A DNA stretch of 21,267 nt from Chloroflexota bacterium (GTDB lineage Bacteria > Chloroflexota > Anaerolineae > Caldilineales > Caldilineaceae), in assembly GCA_003577365.1 (NCBI GenBank), contig QEUY01000004.1, forward strand, positions 1 through 21,267, read 5' to 3'. Shown here one piece after another: positions 8,550-15,755 of this stretch. The position numbers and the translations under genes were made by a program. Positions within the stretch are counted from its first letter, which is position 1. Each line of letters begins with the position of its first letter. The notes beneath the pieces were generated by a model. The model was not told where the DNA came from, made no database searches, and saw only the letters and a list, made by a program, of their open reading frames with translations.

Positions 8550-9554
8550 CTAGATGAGCGCCAACGCCACGCCCAACATTCCACACAGCACGCCCACCAG
8601 CCAAAAACGTTCTTTGACCTGCATCTCGCTCCATCCCAACAGCTCAAAATGGTAGTGGAGCGGGGACATTTTGAAGATGCGCCGGCCCTCGCCGTAGAGC
8701 CGTTTGGTCCATTTGAAATAGCTGACCTGCAAAATGACGCTGCCCGCTTCGGCCATAAAGACAAAGCCCACCACCGGCAAGAGCAACCATTGGCCGGTCC
8801 AGACGGCTACCAATCCCAAGGTCGCGCCCAATGCCAGGCTGCCGGTGTCGCCCATAAACAACTGCGCTGGGTGGGCGTTGTACCACAAAAAGGCCAGCAG
8901 CGCGCCCACTACCGTAAAACAAAAGGCCATCAGATAGATCTGATCCTGCAGATAGGCGATCGTGCCATAGCAGACAAAGGCGATGCTGCTGATGCTCCCG
9001 GCAAGACTGTCCAAGCCATCGGTCAAGTTGACGGCATTGCTCATCAGCACGATGACCAGCACGGTGATCGGGATGATCCACGGGCCGATGCGAAAAAATT
9101 CCGGAAAGCCGGGCACGCCCACATAGTCCCAGTGGGGCGGGCCATAGTAGAGGATCAGCGCCAAGGTGGTGGCAAAGAGCAGTTGAAAACCGCTCTTCAT
9201 GCGGGCGCTCATGCCTTCACCCCGCCCCCGGATGCCTTTGATCCCCTGCCAGTCGTCGATCGCGCCCAAGATGGCGTGCGAGCCAAGACAGAAGAAGAGG
9301 ATCAACGTACTCCGACCGATGTAGTCCATGCCCCACAGATTGGCAATGTTCAGCACCCCTGTGATCAACAGCACCGGCACGACGATCAGGATGCCCCCCA
9401 TGGTCGGGGTGCCGGTCTTGAGTTGGTGGACATCCGGTTCCTCCACCCGGATTTGTTTGCCGATCCCCCAGCGTTTGAGCAAGGCGATCAGCGGCTTGCC
9501 CCAGATGACCGCGATAAAAAAGCTGACGGTCCCTAGCGTCAACGCATATGCCAT
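8550..9554 (-). CDS. mraY: Phospho-N-acetylmuramoyl-pentapeptide-transferase MraY
   Basis: The 334-aa membrane protein begins MAYALTLGTVSFFIAVIWG. It has the MraY/PNPT motifs in order: KTGTPTMGG (46-54), DDW (Asp100-Asp101), NAVNLTDGLDSLAG (173-186, Asp179), FMGDTGSLALG (233-243, Asp236) and the C-terminal PLHYHFELLGWSE (298-310). MraY transfers phospho-MurNAc-pentapeptide to undecaprenyl phosphate, forming lipid I in the membrane. The usual His-His-His motif reads His300-Tyr301-His302 here. The frame is open upstream to 9773 through short repeats, but the ATG at 9554 has AGAAGG six bases before it and matches the family N-terminus. murF lies upstream across a 73-bp gap of repeats, and murD follows after an unusual gap of about 270 bp. 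Confidence 0.96.
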   Translation of the reverse strand: MAYALTLGTVSFFIAVIWGKPLIALLKRWGIGKQIRVEEPDVHQLKTGTPTMGGILIVVPVLLITGVLNIANLWGMDYIGRSTLILFFCLGSHAILGAIDDWQGIKGIRGRGEGMSARMKSGFQLLFATTLALILYYGPPHWDYVGVPGFPEFFRIGPWIIPITVLVIVLMSNAVNLTDGLDSLAGSISSIAFVCYGTIAYLQDQIYLMAFCFTVVGALLAFLWYNAHPAQLFMGDTGSLALGATLGLVAVWTGQWLLLPVVGFVFMAEAGSVILQVSYFKWTKRLYGEGRRIFKMSPLHYHFELLGWSEMQVKERFWLVGVLCGMLGVALALI

Positions 9555-9560
9555 GTGCGA

Positions 9561-9566
9561 CCTTCT
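9561..9566 (-). promoter_or_regulatory. Ribosome binding site of mraY
   Basis: AGAAGG on the minus strand, six bases before the ATG at 9554. It fixes the mraY start against the longer open frame, which would run through the 13-bp repeats. Confidence 0.7.
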
Positions 9567-9567
9567 T

Positions 9568-9623
9568 GATCCGTGTGCTTGCTTGCTCCGTGTGCTTGAT
9601 CCGTATGCTTGATCCGTGTGGCC
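9568..9623. repeat. Four imperfect 13-bp tandem repeats between murF and mraY
   Basis: On the plus strand the units are GATCCGTGTGCTT (9568-9580), GCTCCGTGTGCTT (9585-9597), GATCCGTATGCTT (9598-9610) and GATCCGTGTGGCC (9611-9623). A GCTT spacer follows the first. They fill nearly all of the 73-bp gap. They look like slippage-expanded spacer or a small regulatory array; nothing shows function. Confidence 0.75.
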
Positions 9624-9627
9624 CTGA

Positions 9628-11199
9628 TCAGTGATGGCGCAAGGTTTGATGGTTGGCGTCGTCGTGGCTGATGGCGAGCACAATGCTGTCCATCCCCACG
9701 GCACGGCTGCCCTTGACCAACACCAGGTCGCCGGGTCCCAGCTCGCGTCGCAGCAGGTCAACGGCCTCCTCAAAGGTAGCGGTCATAAAAAGCCGGTCGG
9801 GCGCAAAACCGGCATCGCGTGCCTCCTCGCCAATCGCGCGCCCCAGTTCGCCTACGGTCACCAAGGTGTGGACTACGTCCGCCGCGCGCCGGCCCACAAT
9901 TTTGTGGCCCTCGCCGGTGTAATTGCCCAACTCGCGCATGTCACCCAGCACGGCGATACGGCGTCCGCTGCCGCTCGGCCCCAGGTCGTTGAGCAGGTTG
10001 AGCGCCGCCACCATGCTCGCCGGGCTGGCGTTATAGGTGTCGTCGATCAGCGTGGAGCCGTTGATGCCCGGCACGACCACCAGCCGCAACTGCCCCGGCA
10101 TGCTCTGGATGCCGGCGACGATCTCTTCCCAGCTCAGCCCTTCGACCAGCCCCACCGCCGCCGCGCGCAGCGCCGTATGCACGCTGTGCCGCCCCAGCAG
10201 CGGCACGCGCACATGCAGCGAGTCGATGCGCTCGCCGCCATGGCGTTCGGCGGCAGGCCGCCGATAGTGAAAGCGGAAGCGGATCCCCTCCATGCCCGCG
10301 CTCACGATCTCGTCGGCCCAGAGGTCGGCTTCAGGCGTCAGCCCATAGCGAAAGACGCGCGCCGTGGTCAGCCCGGCCATGGCCTGCACCCGTTCGTCAT
10401 CCCAGTTGAGGATGGCGATGCCGCCGTCGTCGGCGCTGGGCAGGGCGCGTACCAGTTCCGCCTTGGCCCGGGCGATGTTCTCGATCGTGCCCAGGCGGCT
10501 CAGATGCACAGGGCCGACATTGGTGAGCACGCCCACGCGCGGCCGCGCCAGTTCACACATGGTCTGAATCTCGCCCAAGGCATACATCCCCATCTCCAGC
10601 ACGGCGCGTTCGTGTTCTGCGCTCAATTCGAGCAGGGTCAGCGGCAGCCCCTGCTCGCTGTTGAGATTGCCCTGGTTGTGCAGCGTGTGAAAACGCTGGG
10701 CGACCACCGCTGCGGTCAGCTCTTTGGTGCTGGTCTTGCCCACGCTGCCCGTGATGCCGATCACCCCCAAGTCGGGGTTGCTGCGGTGCACCCGGTGAAA
10801 GCCGCCCACCTGCTGCAGCGCGGCCACGCTGTCGTCGACCAGATAGACAAGGGCCGCGCTGGCGAGCGAGTTGGTGGCGGCCTCGGCCCACACTCGGCCG
10901 GGGCGTTGGGCGGCAGCGCGGCAGTCGACCACGGCTGCGCCGGCCGCGCGCGCCTGCTCTTCGCCCTGGGCCTCACAGATCACGGCCTTGGCCCCGCGGC
11001 GCAGCGCATCGCCCACAAAGCGGTGGCCGTCGGTGTTCTGGCCCGCACAGGCGATAAAAAGATCGCCCTGGCCCATGTCCCGGCTGTCGAGGCCCGCATG
11101 GGGCACGGGGGTAGGCGGCAGGGCCAGCGGCGGCAGCACACCGGTCAACGCCTGCCAGAGCGTGTGCTGCGTGATCTGTGTCGCTAGGATGGGCGGCAC
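9628..11199 (-). CDS. murF: UDP-MurNAc-tripeptide--D-Ala-D-Ala ligase MurF
   Basis: The 523-aa protein has an N-terminal MurF domain with DSRDMGQGDLFIA (38-50) and the ATP loop GITGSVGKTSTKEL (148-161; Lys155). It also has HNQGNLNSEQGLPLTLL, EMGMYALGEI, TNVGPVHLSRLG, DDTYNASPASM and LGDMRELG. GSVGKTSTK, NxExGLPLTLL and DxYNASPxSM are specific to MurF. The enzyme adds D-Ala-D-Ala to the UDP-MurNAc tripeptide and completes the precursor MraY uses. The start is a GTG with a strong GAGGAG site six bases upstream, formed by the last two codons of the PBP gene, so the two are probably translationally coupled. In most dcw clusters murE lies between ftsI and murF; here the PBP stop and murF start are 3 bp apart. 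Confidence 0.96.
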   Translation of the reverse strand: MPPILATQITQHTLWQALTGVLPPLALPPTPVPHAGLDSRDMGQGDLFIACAGQNTDGHRFVGDALRRGAKAVICEAQGEEQARAAGAAVVDCRAAAQRPGRVWAEAATNSLASAALVYLVDDSVAALQQVGGFHRVHRSNPDLGVIGITGSVGKTSTKELTAAVVAQRFHTLHNQGNLNSEQGLPLTLLELSAEHERAVLEMGMYALGEIQTMCELARPRVGVLTNVGPVHLSRLGTIENIARAKAELVRALPSADDGGIAILNWDDERVQAMAGLTTARVFRYGLTPEADLWADEIVSAGMEGIRFRFHYRRPAAERHGGERIDSLHVRVPLLGRHSVHTALRAAAVGLVEGLSWEEIVAGIQSMPGQLRLVVVPGINGSTLIDDTYNASPASMVAALNLLNDLGPSGSGRRIAVLGDMRELGNYTGEGHKIVGRRAADVVHTLVTVGELGRAIGEEARDAGFAPDRLFMTATFEEAVDLLRRELGPGDLVLVKGSRAVGMDSIVLAISHDDANHQTLRHH

Positions 11200-11202
11200 G
11201 CG

Positions 11203-13020
11203 CTACTCCTCTACTTGTGCGACCTGCAGCGTCTGCGGCGGCACGCCAAAATGGTCGAGGAGGCGCTTGGTCACACGGCTAAAGACGGGCGCTGCTGTCT
11301 GGCCGGCCCACTGGTTGACGGTCGGGTCGGGCCGGTCCAGCTTGACCAGCACGACAAACTGCGGGTCATCCGACGGGGCAAAGCCGACGTAGCTCACAAT
11401 CGTCTCGTCCTGCACATAGCCTTCGGGGGAAGGGATCTGGGCCGTGCCGCTCTTGCCGGCCACACGATAGCCTTCGACGCGTGCGGTGGAGTTGGGCGAT
11501 TCGACCACCGCGGTCATCATCTCGGCCATTTCGGCGGCGGTTTCGGGCTGTAAGACTTGGCGCACCACGACGGGTTCGGTCAGCAGGGCTTGGTCGCCGG
11601 CGACGCGCGCCTGCACAATATAGGGGCGCATCAGCTTGCCGCCGTTGGCGATCACAGCGGTGGCGTTGGCCATCTGTAAGGGCGTCACGGCCAGCCCTTG
11701 CCCAAAGCTGTTCGTGCCCAGGTCGGCCAGACTCCATAGAGGGCTGGCGGGGGTCTTGAGCTGCCCGGCGATCTCACCCGACAGGTCGACTTTGGTGGTG
11801 TCGCCAAAGCCGAAGAGCCGGACATAACGATAAAACTCCTCTGGCCCCATCATGTCTGCGATCATGGCGGTGACCACGTTGAGCGACTGCGCCAGGGCAT
11901 AGGTGACAGTCACTTCGCCGTGGGCGATGCGCGTGCTGTTGAAGATCACGCGCTGGCCGATGGTGAAGCTGCCGGTGTCGGTAAAGGTCATGCTGGGGGT
12001 AATGGTCTGCGCGTCGAGGGCGGCGGCCATCGTGATGATCTTAAAGACCGACCCCGGCTCATATTGCAGGCTGATGGCTGGGTTGACGAAGCGTTCATAC
12101 TCGGCCTGGTCATAACGGTTGGGGTCATAGTCGGGCAGGTTGACCATCCCCAGGATCGCGCCGCTGTGCGGGTCCATGACGATGATCGTGCCCGCGACCG
12201 CGCCATACTGTTCCAGGCCGCGCTGTAGCTCGTCGTGGATGATCCACTGGACGGTGCGGTCGAGCGTCAGGACCAGGTCTTTGCCCACGGTGGAGGGCAC
12301 AAAGCGGCGCACATCGACATCCAACTGGTCGAGCGAGGCCAGGTGGTTGCTGAGCAGGCCGGGGCCGTCGCGCCGCAGAAACTCGTTGTAATATTCCTCG
12401 ACGCCGCTGACGCCGCCCTGTTCCAGATGCACAAAGCCCAGCAGGTGGGAGGTCAATTCGGCCTGCGGGTAGTAGCGTCTGGTCAGCGGCACGGCATGCA
12501 CCGATTGCAGCGGAAAGGTGCCGCGGCTGGCGGTCAACTCGGCTTGCAGTTGGGCCAGCTTGTCGGCAGCCTCCAGTGGGATGGCGTCGGCCAACTCGGC
12601 GTACCAGCTATCCGCCGACTGGGTGAGAATGGCGAAGGTCTGGGCATAGGGCAAGCCGATCGTCTGCTCCAGTTGGCGGGCGACCTCATCACGCTCGGCA
12701 GCGTTTTTAAAGTGGGCAGGTGTGGCGGTCAACTGGAAATAGTAGCGATTGACGACCAGCGGCGTGCCGTGGCGGTCGACGATCATGCCGCGCGGGCTGG
12801 GGCCGGTCTGCGCCAGCGCACCGGAGTCGGGCAGGGCCGGTTCAAAGATCTGATAGCGTACCAGTTGGGCGACAAGCACCAGCGCCAGGATGCAAAATAA
12901 GACCACCAGCGCGGCGAAACGGCGGCGCGAGCGCATGCCCGCCGGGGCAGGCGGGGTGGGGTCGATAGTCTCTGAACTGGCGGCCACCGGTGTGACCAGC
13001 CGAGACGATGAGGAGGTCAT
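11203..13020 (-). CDS. ftsI: Class B penicillin-binding protein (FtsI/PBP2-type transpeptidase)
   Basis: The 605-aa protein has a short cytoplasmic tail, one membrane anchor at about 36-53, a PBP dimerisation domain with PRGMIVDRHGTPL (76-88), and a transpeptidase domain. The active-site motifs are S324-V-F-K327 within EPGSVFK, S379-L-N381, and K523-S-G-T526 within AGKSGTAQIP. It cross-links septal peptidoglycan outside the membrane, probably with FtsW encoded downstream. No PASTA repeats follow; the protein ends shortly after the catalytic fold. Its place between the ftsL-like gene and murF matches ftsI in the dcw order. No good Shine-Dalgarno sequence precedes the ATG at 13020. A start at Met29 is possible but also lacks one. 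FtsI rather than an elongation PBP is inferred from position. Confidence 0.94.
   Translation of the reverse strand: MTSSSSRLVTPVAASSETIDPTPPAPAGMRSRRRFAALVVLFCILALVLVAQLVRYQIFEPALPDSGALAQTGPSPRGMIVDRHGTPLVVNRYYFQLTATPAHFKNAAERDEVARQLEQTIGLPYAQTFAILTQSADSWYAELADAIPLEAADKLAQLQAELTASRGTFPLQSVHAVPLTRRYYPQAELTSHLLGFVHLEQGGVSGVEEYYNEFLRRDGPGLLSNHLASLDQLDVDVRRFVPSTVGKDLVLTLDRTVQWIIHDELQRGLEQYGAVAGTIIVMDPHSGAILGMVNLPDYDPNRYDQAEYERFVNPAISLQYEPGSVFKIITMAAALDAQTITPSMTFTDTGSFTIGQRVIFNSTRIAHGEVTVTYALAQSLNVVTAMIADMMGPEEFYRYVRLFGFGDTTKVDLSGEIAGQLKTPASPLWSLADLGTNSFGQGLAVTPLQMANATAVIANGGKLMRPYIVQARVAGDQALLTEPVVVRQVLQPETAAEMAEMMTAVVESPNSTARVEGYRVAGKSGTAQIPSPEGYVQDETIVSYVGFAPSDDPQFVVLVKLDRPDPTVNQWAGQTAAPVFSRVTKRLLDHFGVPPQTLQVAQVEE
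11206..11211 (-). promoter_or_regulatory. Ribosome binding site of murF inside the PBP gene end
   Basis: GAGGAG on the minus strand, six bases before the GTG at 11199. It is made of the two last Glu codons of the PBP gene. It supports the GTG start and coupling of the two genes. Confidence 0.75.
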
Positions 13021-13028
13021 ACGCTGAG

Positions 13029-13058
13029 TAACACGCTTAACACGCTAAGGAACACGTT
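13029..13058. repeat. Short direct repeats before the PBP gene
   Basis: TAACACGCT occurs twice in tandem (13029-13037, 13038-13046), with a partial third copy GAACACGTT at 13050-13058. They fill much of the 83-bp gap between the ftsL-like and PBP genes and replace the expected ribosome-binding region. Function unknown. Confidence 0.6.
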
Positions 13059-13103
13059 GACGGCAATCGTGCCGGGAAGTTGAAAATTTTTCGCATCGGC
13101 GCG

Positions 13104-13940
13104 CTAGCGACCGCTGGCTTGCTGTAGAAACTCGGCGCTGTGCGCCACGGTTTGTTCCCACCAGAGCCGCCAGCGGTCGGCGCTGGGGTTCGCACCCGAA
13201 GCGGCGGGCAGGCTGACCTGGCGCGGGGTCAGGGTGGCCGGCAGGGGGGCATGCCAGCGCTGGGCGAAGAAGGCTTGCCAGGCAGCCGGCGGGCGTTGGG
13301 TCGCCGGGGGCGCGGCGAGTGCAGGGGCGGCAGAGATGTCTGGGCCAGCCGGGCTGGGCTGGGCGGCGGCAGGGGCGAAATCGGCGGGCACAGTCACATA
13401 CTCGCGTTCTTTCACCGGCACATATCCCGCCGCCGAGATGCGCGTGAAGAGCGTTTGCATGTTGGTTTCGCGCGCGATCTGCCAGAGGAGGTCGCCGTTT
13501 TGTTGCTCCACCGTCGCCAGTTGTTGTTCCATGCGTGCGATCTGCACTTGGGCTTCGAGGATTCTGGCGGCGAGCGAGATGTAGAGCGTGGCCCCGGCAG
13601 AAACCAGGAGCAGCGCCGCCAGATAGAGCGCGAAGGCGCGCGGGGTGTTGGGCAGACGCAGATAGCGGTCAAAGACATCGACCAGGGCCTGCAGCCGGTT
13701 GAGCGAGGCCGCCGGGTCAAAGCTGCTAGGGTCAAAAGCGCGCTGTGCTGGCGCTGTGGCGTGTGCAAACGAAGAGGCCTGGGTGAGTGAAGACGTCGCA
13801 AAGGCCGAGGGCGTGAACGATGGCGATGCAGGCGCGAGTGATGCAGGCGCGAGTGATGAAGACGCAAGCGATGAAGATGCGAATGAGGGCTTGAACGATG
13901 ATTTGAGCGGTGTTTGGAGAGGCGATCGGGTTGGGTGCAT
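13104..13940 (-). CDS. FtsL-like division protein (single-pass, coiled coil)
   Basis: This 278-aa protein has a Ser/Ala/Pro-rich cytoplasmic tail (1-95), one membrane helix at about 103-123 (ALYLAALLLVSAGATLYIS), a short coiled coil (EAQVQIARMEQQLATVEQQN, 129-148) with NGDLLWQIARETN after it, and a Pro/Ala-rich extracellular tail. This layout, and the position between rsmH and the class B PBP gene, match FtsL, which is poorly conserved in sequence. FtsL scaffolds FtsB/FtsQ and activates FtsWI. It is longer than usual FtsL (about 100-130 aa) because of both tails. The N-terminal tail contains four five-residue repeats encoded by 15-bp units. AAGGA lies five bases before the ATG. The stop-to-start gap after rsmH is 12 bp. 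The function rests on topology and context. Confidence 0.82.
   Translation of the reverse strand: MHPTRSPLQTPLKSSFKPSFASSSLASSSLAPASLAPASPSFTPSAFATSSLTQASSFAHATAPAQRAFDPSSFDPAASLNRLQALVDVFDRYLRLPNTPRAFALYLAALLLVSAGATLYISLAARILEAQVQIARMEQQLATVEQQNGDLLWQIARETNMQTLFTRISAAGYVPVKEREYVTVPADFAPAAAQPSPAGPDISAAPALAAPPATQRPPAAWQAFFAQRWHAPLPATLTPRQVSLPAASGANPSADRWRLWWEQTVAHSAEFLQQASGR
13825..13884. repeat. Four 15-bp tandem repeats inside the ftsL-like gene
   Basis: The units are GATGCAGGCGCGAGT twice (13825-13839, 13840-13854), GATGAAGACGCAAGC (13855-13869) and GATGAAGATGCGAAT (13870-13884). Being 15 bp, they keep frame and encode ASSSL/APASL-type pentapeptides in the cytoplasmic tail. The first two copies are identical, which suggests recent expansion by slippage. 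Confidence 0.85.
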
Positions 13941-13952
13941 GATAGTCCTTTT

Positions 13953-14924
13953 CTAGAGGCGTTCGGCGATCCTCAACTTGGCCGAGCGGCTGCGCGGGTT
14001 GCGCTCAAGCTCGGCGGGCGACGGCGTGACCGGTTTGCCGGTGATCGCCCGCAGCGTGGGCGTGCGCGGCGTGCCGCCGAAGGGATGGGCGCGGTCATGG
14101 ACAAAATCAGCGGCTTCTGCCTGCATCCATTGTTTGACGATCCGATCTTCCAGGCTGTGAAAACTGATGACAGCCAAACGACCTCCCGGTCGCAGCAGCG
14201 CCAGCGCCTGGGGCAGCACTTGCTCCAACTGCGCCAGTTCCTGGTTCACCGCAATGCGCAGCGCCTGAAAGGTGCGCGTGGCGGGGTGGATGCGCTCGCC
14301 GCGGCGACCGCCGACCGCCTGCTCCACCAGCCGCGCCAACTGCTCGGTGGTGGTGATGGGGCGGTGGGCGACGAGATAGCGGGCAATGCGGCGGCTGCGG
14401 TGTTCCTCCCCATAGCGATAGAACAGGTCGGCCAGCTCCCGTTCGGGCCAGGTGTTGACGATCTCGGCGGCGCTGGTGGGTTGTTGTGGGTCAAAACGCA
14501 TGTCCAGCGGCCCCGCCGTCATCCAGGCAAAGCCCCGTTCGGGGCTTTGCAGTTGAAAACTGCTGACGCCCAGGTCGAACAAAATGCCGGCGACTTGGCG
14601 AAAGCCGGCGGCCTGGGCCGCTTGCGCCAGCGCGCCAAAGGGCGTCTGCACCAGGGTGAGCCGGCCTGCGGCGATCTCGCCGGGAAAGCGGGCCGTGACG
14701 CGGGCGATGGCAGCAGGGTCGGCGTCCAACCCCAGCACGCGGCCGTTGGGCGCTGTCTGGTCGAGGATGCGGGCGGTATGCCCACCGCCGCCTAGGGTGG
14801 CGTCGACGGCGCTGTCGCCTGGCCGAAGCGCCAACCCGTCCACCGCTTCCTCGAGCAGAACCGAGATGTGGGTCTGGCTGTGGGTCTGATGGTGAACCGG
14901 CGCAGCGTGCGCTTGATCGTTCAT
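13953..14924 (-). CDS. rsmH: 16S rRNA (cytosine(1402)-N4)-methyltransferase RsmH (MraW)
   Basis: The 323-aa protein has the RsmH signature blocks: HISVLLEEAVDGL (19-31), the SAM-binding DATLGGGGHT (41-50), GILFDLGVSSFQLQ, PLDMRFD, TRTFQALRIAVNQEL, VISFHSLEDRIVK and NPRSRSAKLRIAE near the C-terminus. Length matches the family. RsmH methylates N4 of C1402 in the 16S rRNA decoding site using SAM. It is the usual second gene of the dcw cluster. A His-rich stretch (HAAPVHHQTHSQTH) precedes the first block and has no known role. The ATG lies 15 bp after the mraZ stop, with only a weak GGCGG-like site upstream. Confidence 0.97.
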   Translation of the reverse strand: MNDQAHAAPVHHQTHSQTHISVLLEEAVDGLALRPGDSAVDATLGGGGHTARILDQTAPNGRVLGLDADPAAIARVTARFPGEIAAGRLTLVQTPFGALAQAAQAAGFRQVAGILFDLGVSSFQLQSPERGFAWMTAGPLDMRFDPQQPTSAAEIVNTWPERELADLFYRYGEEHRSRRIARYLVAHRPITTTEQLARLVEQAVGGRRGERIHPATRTFQALRIAVNQELAQLEQVLPQALALLRPGGRLAVISFHSLEDRIVKQWMQAEAADFVHDRAHPFGGTPRTPTLRAITGKPVTPSPAELERNPRSRSAKLRIAERL

Positions 14925-14939
14925 CGGGTACGCCGCCGA

Positions 14940-15374
14940 TCAGACCTGCAGCGCCGCAAAGAGGTCGGCGTCGATATCGCCGCTCTCCAACTGCTGCAGC
15001 ACCTTCTCACTCCAGTTGTCGGGGTTCCACAGTTCCAGAAAGGTATTGACCCCGGCGATCACAATTTCAGTCTCAATCTGGGCGTAGTCGCGCAGCCGCT
15101 GGCTGATCAAGATGCGCCCCTGTTTGTCGGGTTTGAAGTCTTCGGCGGCGCTGAAGATGGCCCGGCGCAAGAGGGCCGAACGCGGGTCGGCCAAGGGCAG
15201 GGCGCTGATCTTCTCCGCAACCTCGTCCCACTTGGCTCGGGGCATGACGAGCAGACAGCGGTCGAGCGGGCTGCGGGTCACCACCAAGCCGGGGGCCAAC
15301 TGGTCCCGGAACTTGGCCGGGATGGTCAGCCGGCCCTTGCTATCCAGAGTGTGGGAGTATTCGCCCAGAAACAC
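14940..15374 (-). CDS. mraZ: Transcriptional regulator MraZ
   Basis: The 144-aa protein has two SpoVT/AbrB-like half-domains: FLGEYSHTLDSKGRLTIP (2-19) with AKFRDQL, and DKQGRILISQRLRDYA in the second half. The paired D-x-x-G-R motifs are the MraZ hallmark. MraZ forms ring-shaped oligomers and represses its own dcw operon by binding TGGGN repeats, which are present about 180-200 bp upstream. It is the first gene of the cluster. The start is a GTG with only a modest AGG-containing site (GGACAGGCGC) before it. The 5' leader to the predicted transcription start is nearly 200 nt. Confidence 0.97.
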   Translation of the reverse strand: MFLGEYSHTLDSKGRLTIPAKFRDQLAPGLVVTRSPLDRCLLVMPRAKWDEVAEKISALPLADPRSALLRRAIFSAAEDFKPDKQGRILISQRLRDYAQIETEIVIAGVNTFLELWNPDNWSEKVLQQLESGDIDADLFAALQV

Positions 15375-15551
15375 GCGCCTGTCCGTTTTCGCCCCGCTGC
15401 TGTTGTGCCGTGCCGGTTGACCGCGCCGGCCAGACCTCAGACAAGACCCCGAGACACGACCCCGGACGCAATCCCAATTATCCCAAAAAACAGAACAAAT
15501 GATCTATTTGTCCCACGCGCGGCGCCGATCGCGCTGGTTCTTAGGAATGGC

Positions 15552-15578
15552 GTCCCACTTTGCCCCATTGCGTCCCAC
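15552..15578 (-). promoter_or_regulatory. MraZ operator: three TGGGN boxes
   Basis: Read on the minus strand there are three boxes, GTGGGAC, ATGGGGC and GTGGGAC, beginning at 15578, 15568 and 15558. Each TGGGN core is separated by exactly five bases, a 10-bp period as in the characterised E. coli MraZ site. They lie immediately downstream of the -10 element, over the expected transcription start, a position suited to repression of mraZ and the operon. Confidence 0.88.
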
Positions 15579-15607
15579 ATTATAGTGGATATCGAAAATT
15601 GTGTCCA
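15579..15607 (-). promoter_or_regulatory. Sigma-70-type promoter of the dcw operon
   Basis: On the minus strand TGGACA (15607-15602), a 17-bp spacer and a perfect TATAAT (15584-15579). Transcription would start near 15572, within the MraZ boxes. This is the best promoter match in the window. Confidence 0.85.
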
Positions 15608-15692
15608 CCCCCAAGATTGGCGGTTTTGGGAAAGCGGTTGGGATATCAGGTTGGCATAATGCGATCAGGATTACGGTGAGCAGGTCGGGCTG

Positions 15693-15755
15693 TGATAGAA
15701 TGGGGCTATCCGCGCAAAAATAGAATTTGACAACTGAGATTCGTTGTGATAAAGT
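15693..15755 (+). promoter_or_regulatory. Candidate rpoB promoters
   Basis: There are two possibilities on the plus strand. One is an extended -10, TG-A-TAGAAT (15693-15701), without a clear -35. The other is TTGACA (15727-15732), a 17-bp spacer and TAAAGT (15750-15755). Either gives a leader of about 400-450 nt before rpoB. Sequence matches alone do not decide between them. Confidence 0.4.

Noticed and set aside
9555..9773. Upstream extension of mraY to 9773
   Set aside because: It runs through the murF end and the 13-bp repeats; the ATG at 9554 has AGAAGG at the right distance and matches the family start.
9631..11187. A 518-residue open frame on the plus strand opposite murF
   Set aside because: It is also codon-aligned with a real gene; the low-complexity His/Gln/Ala-rich translation is a GC-driven shadow.
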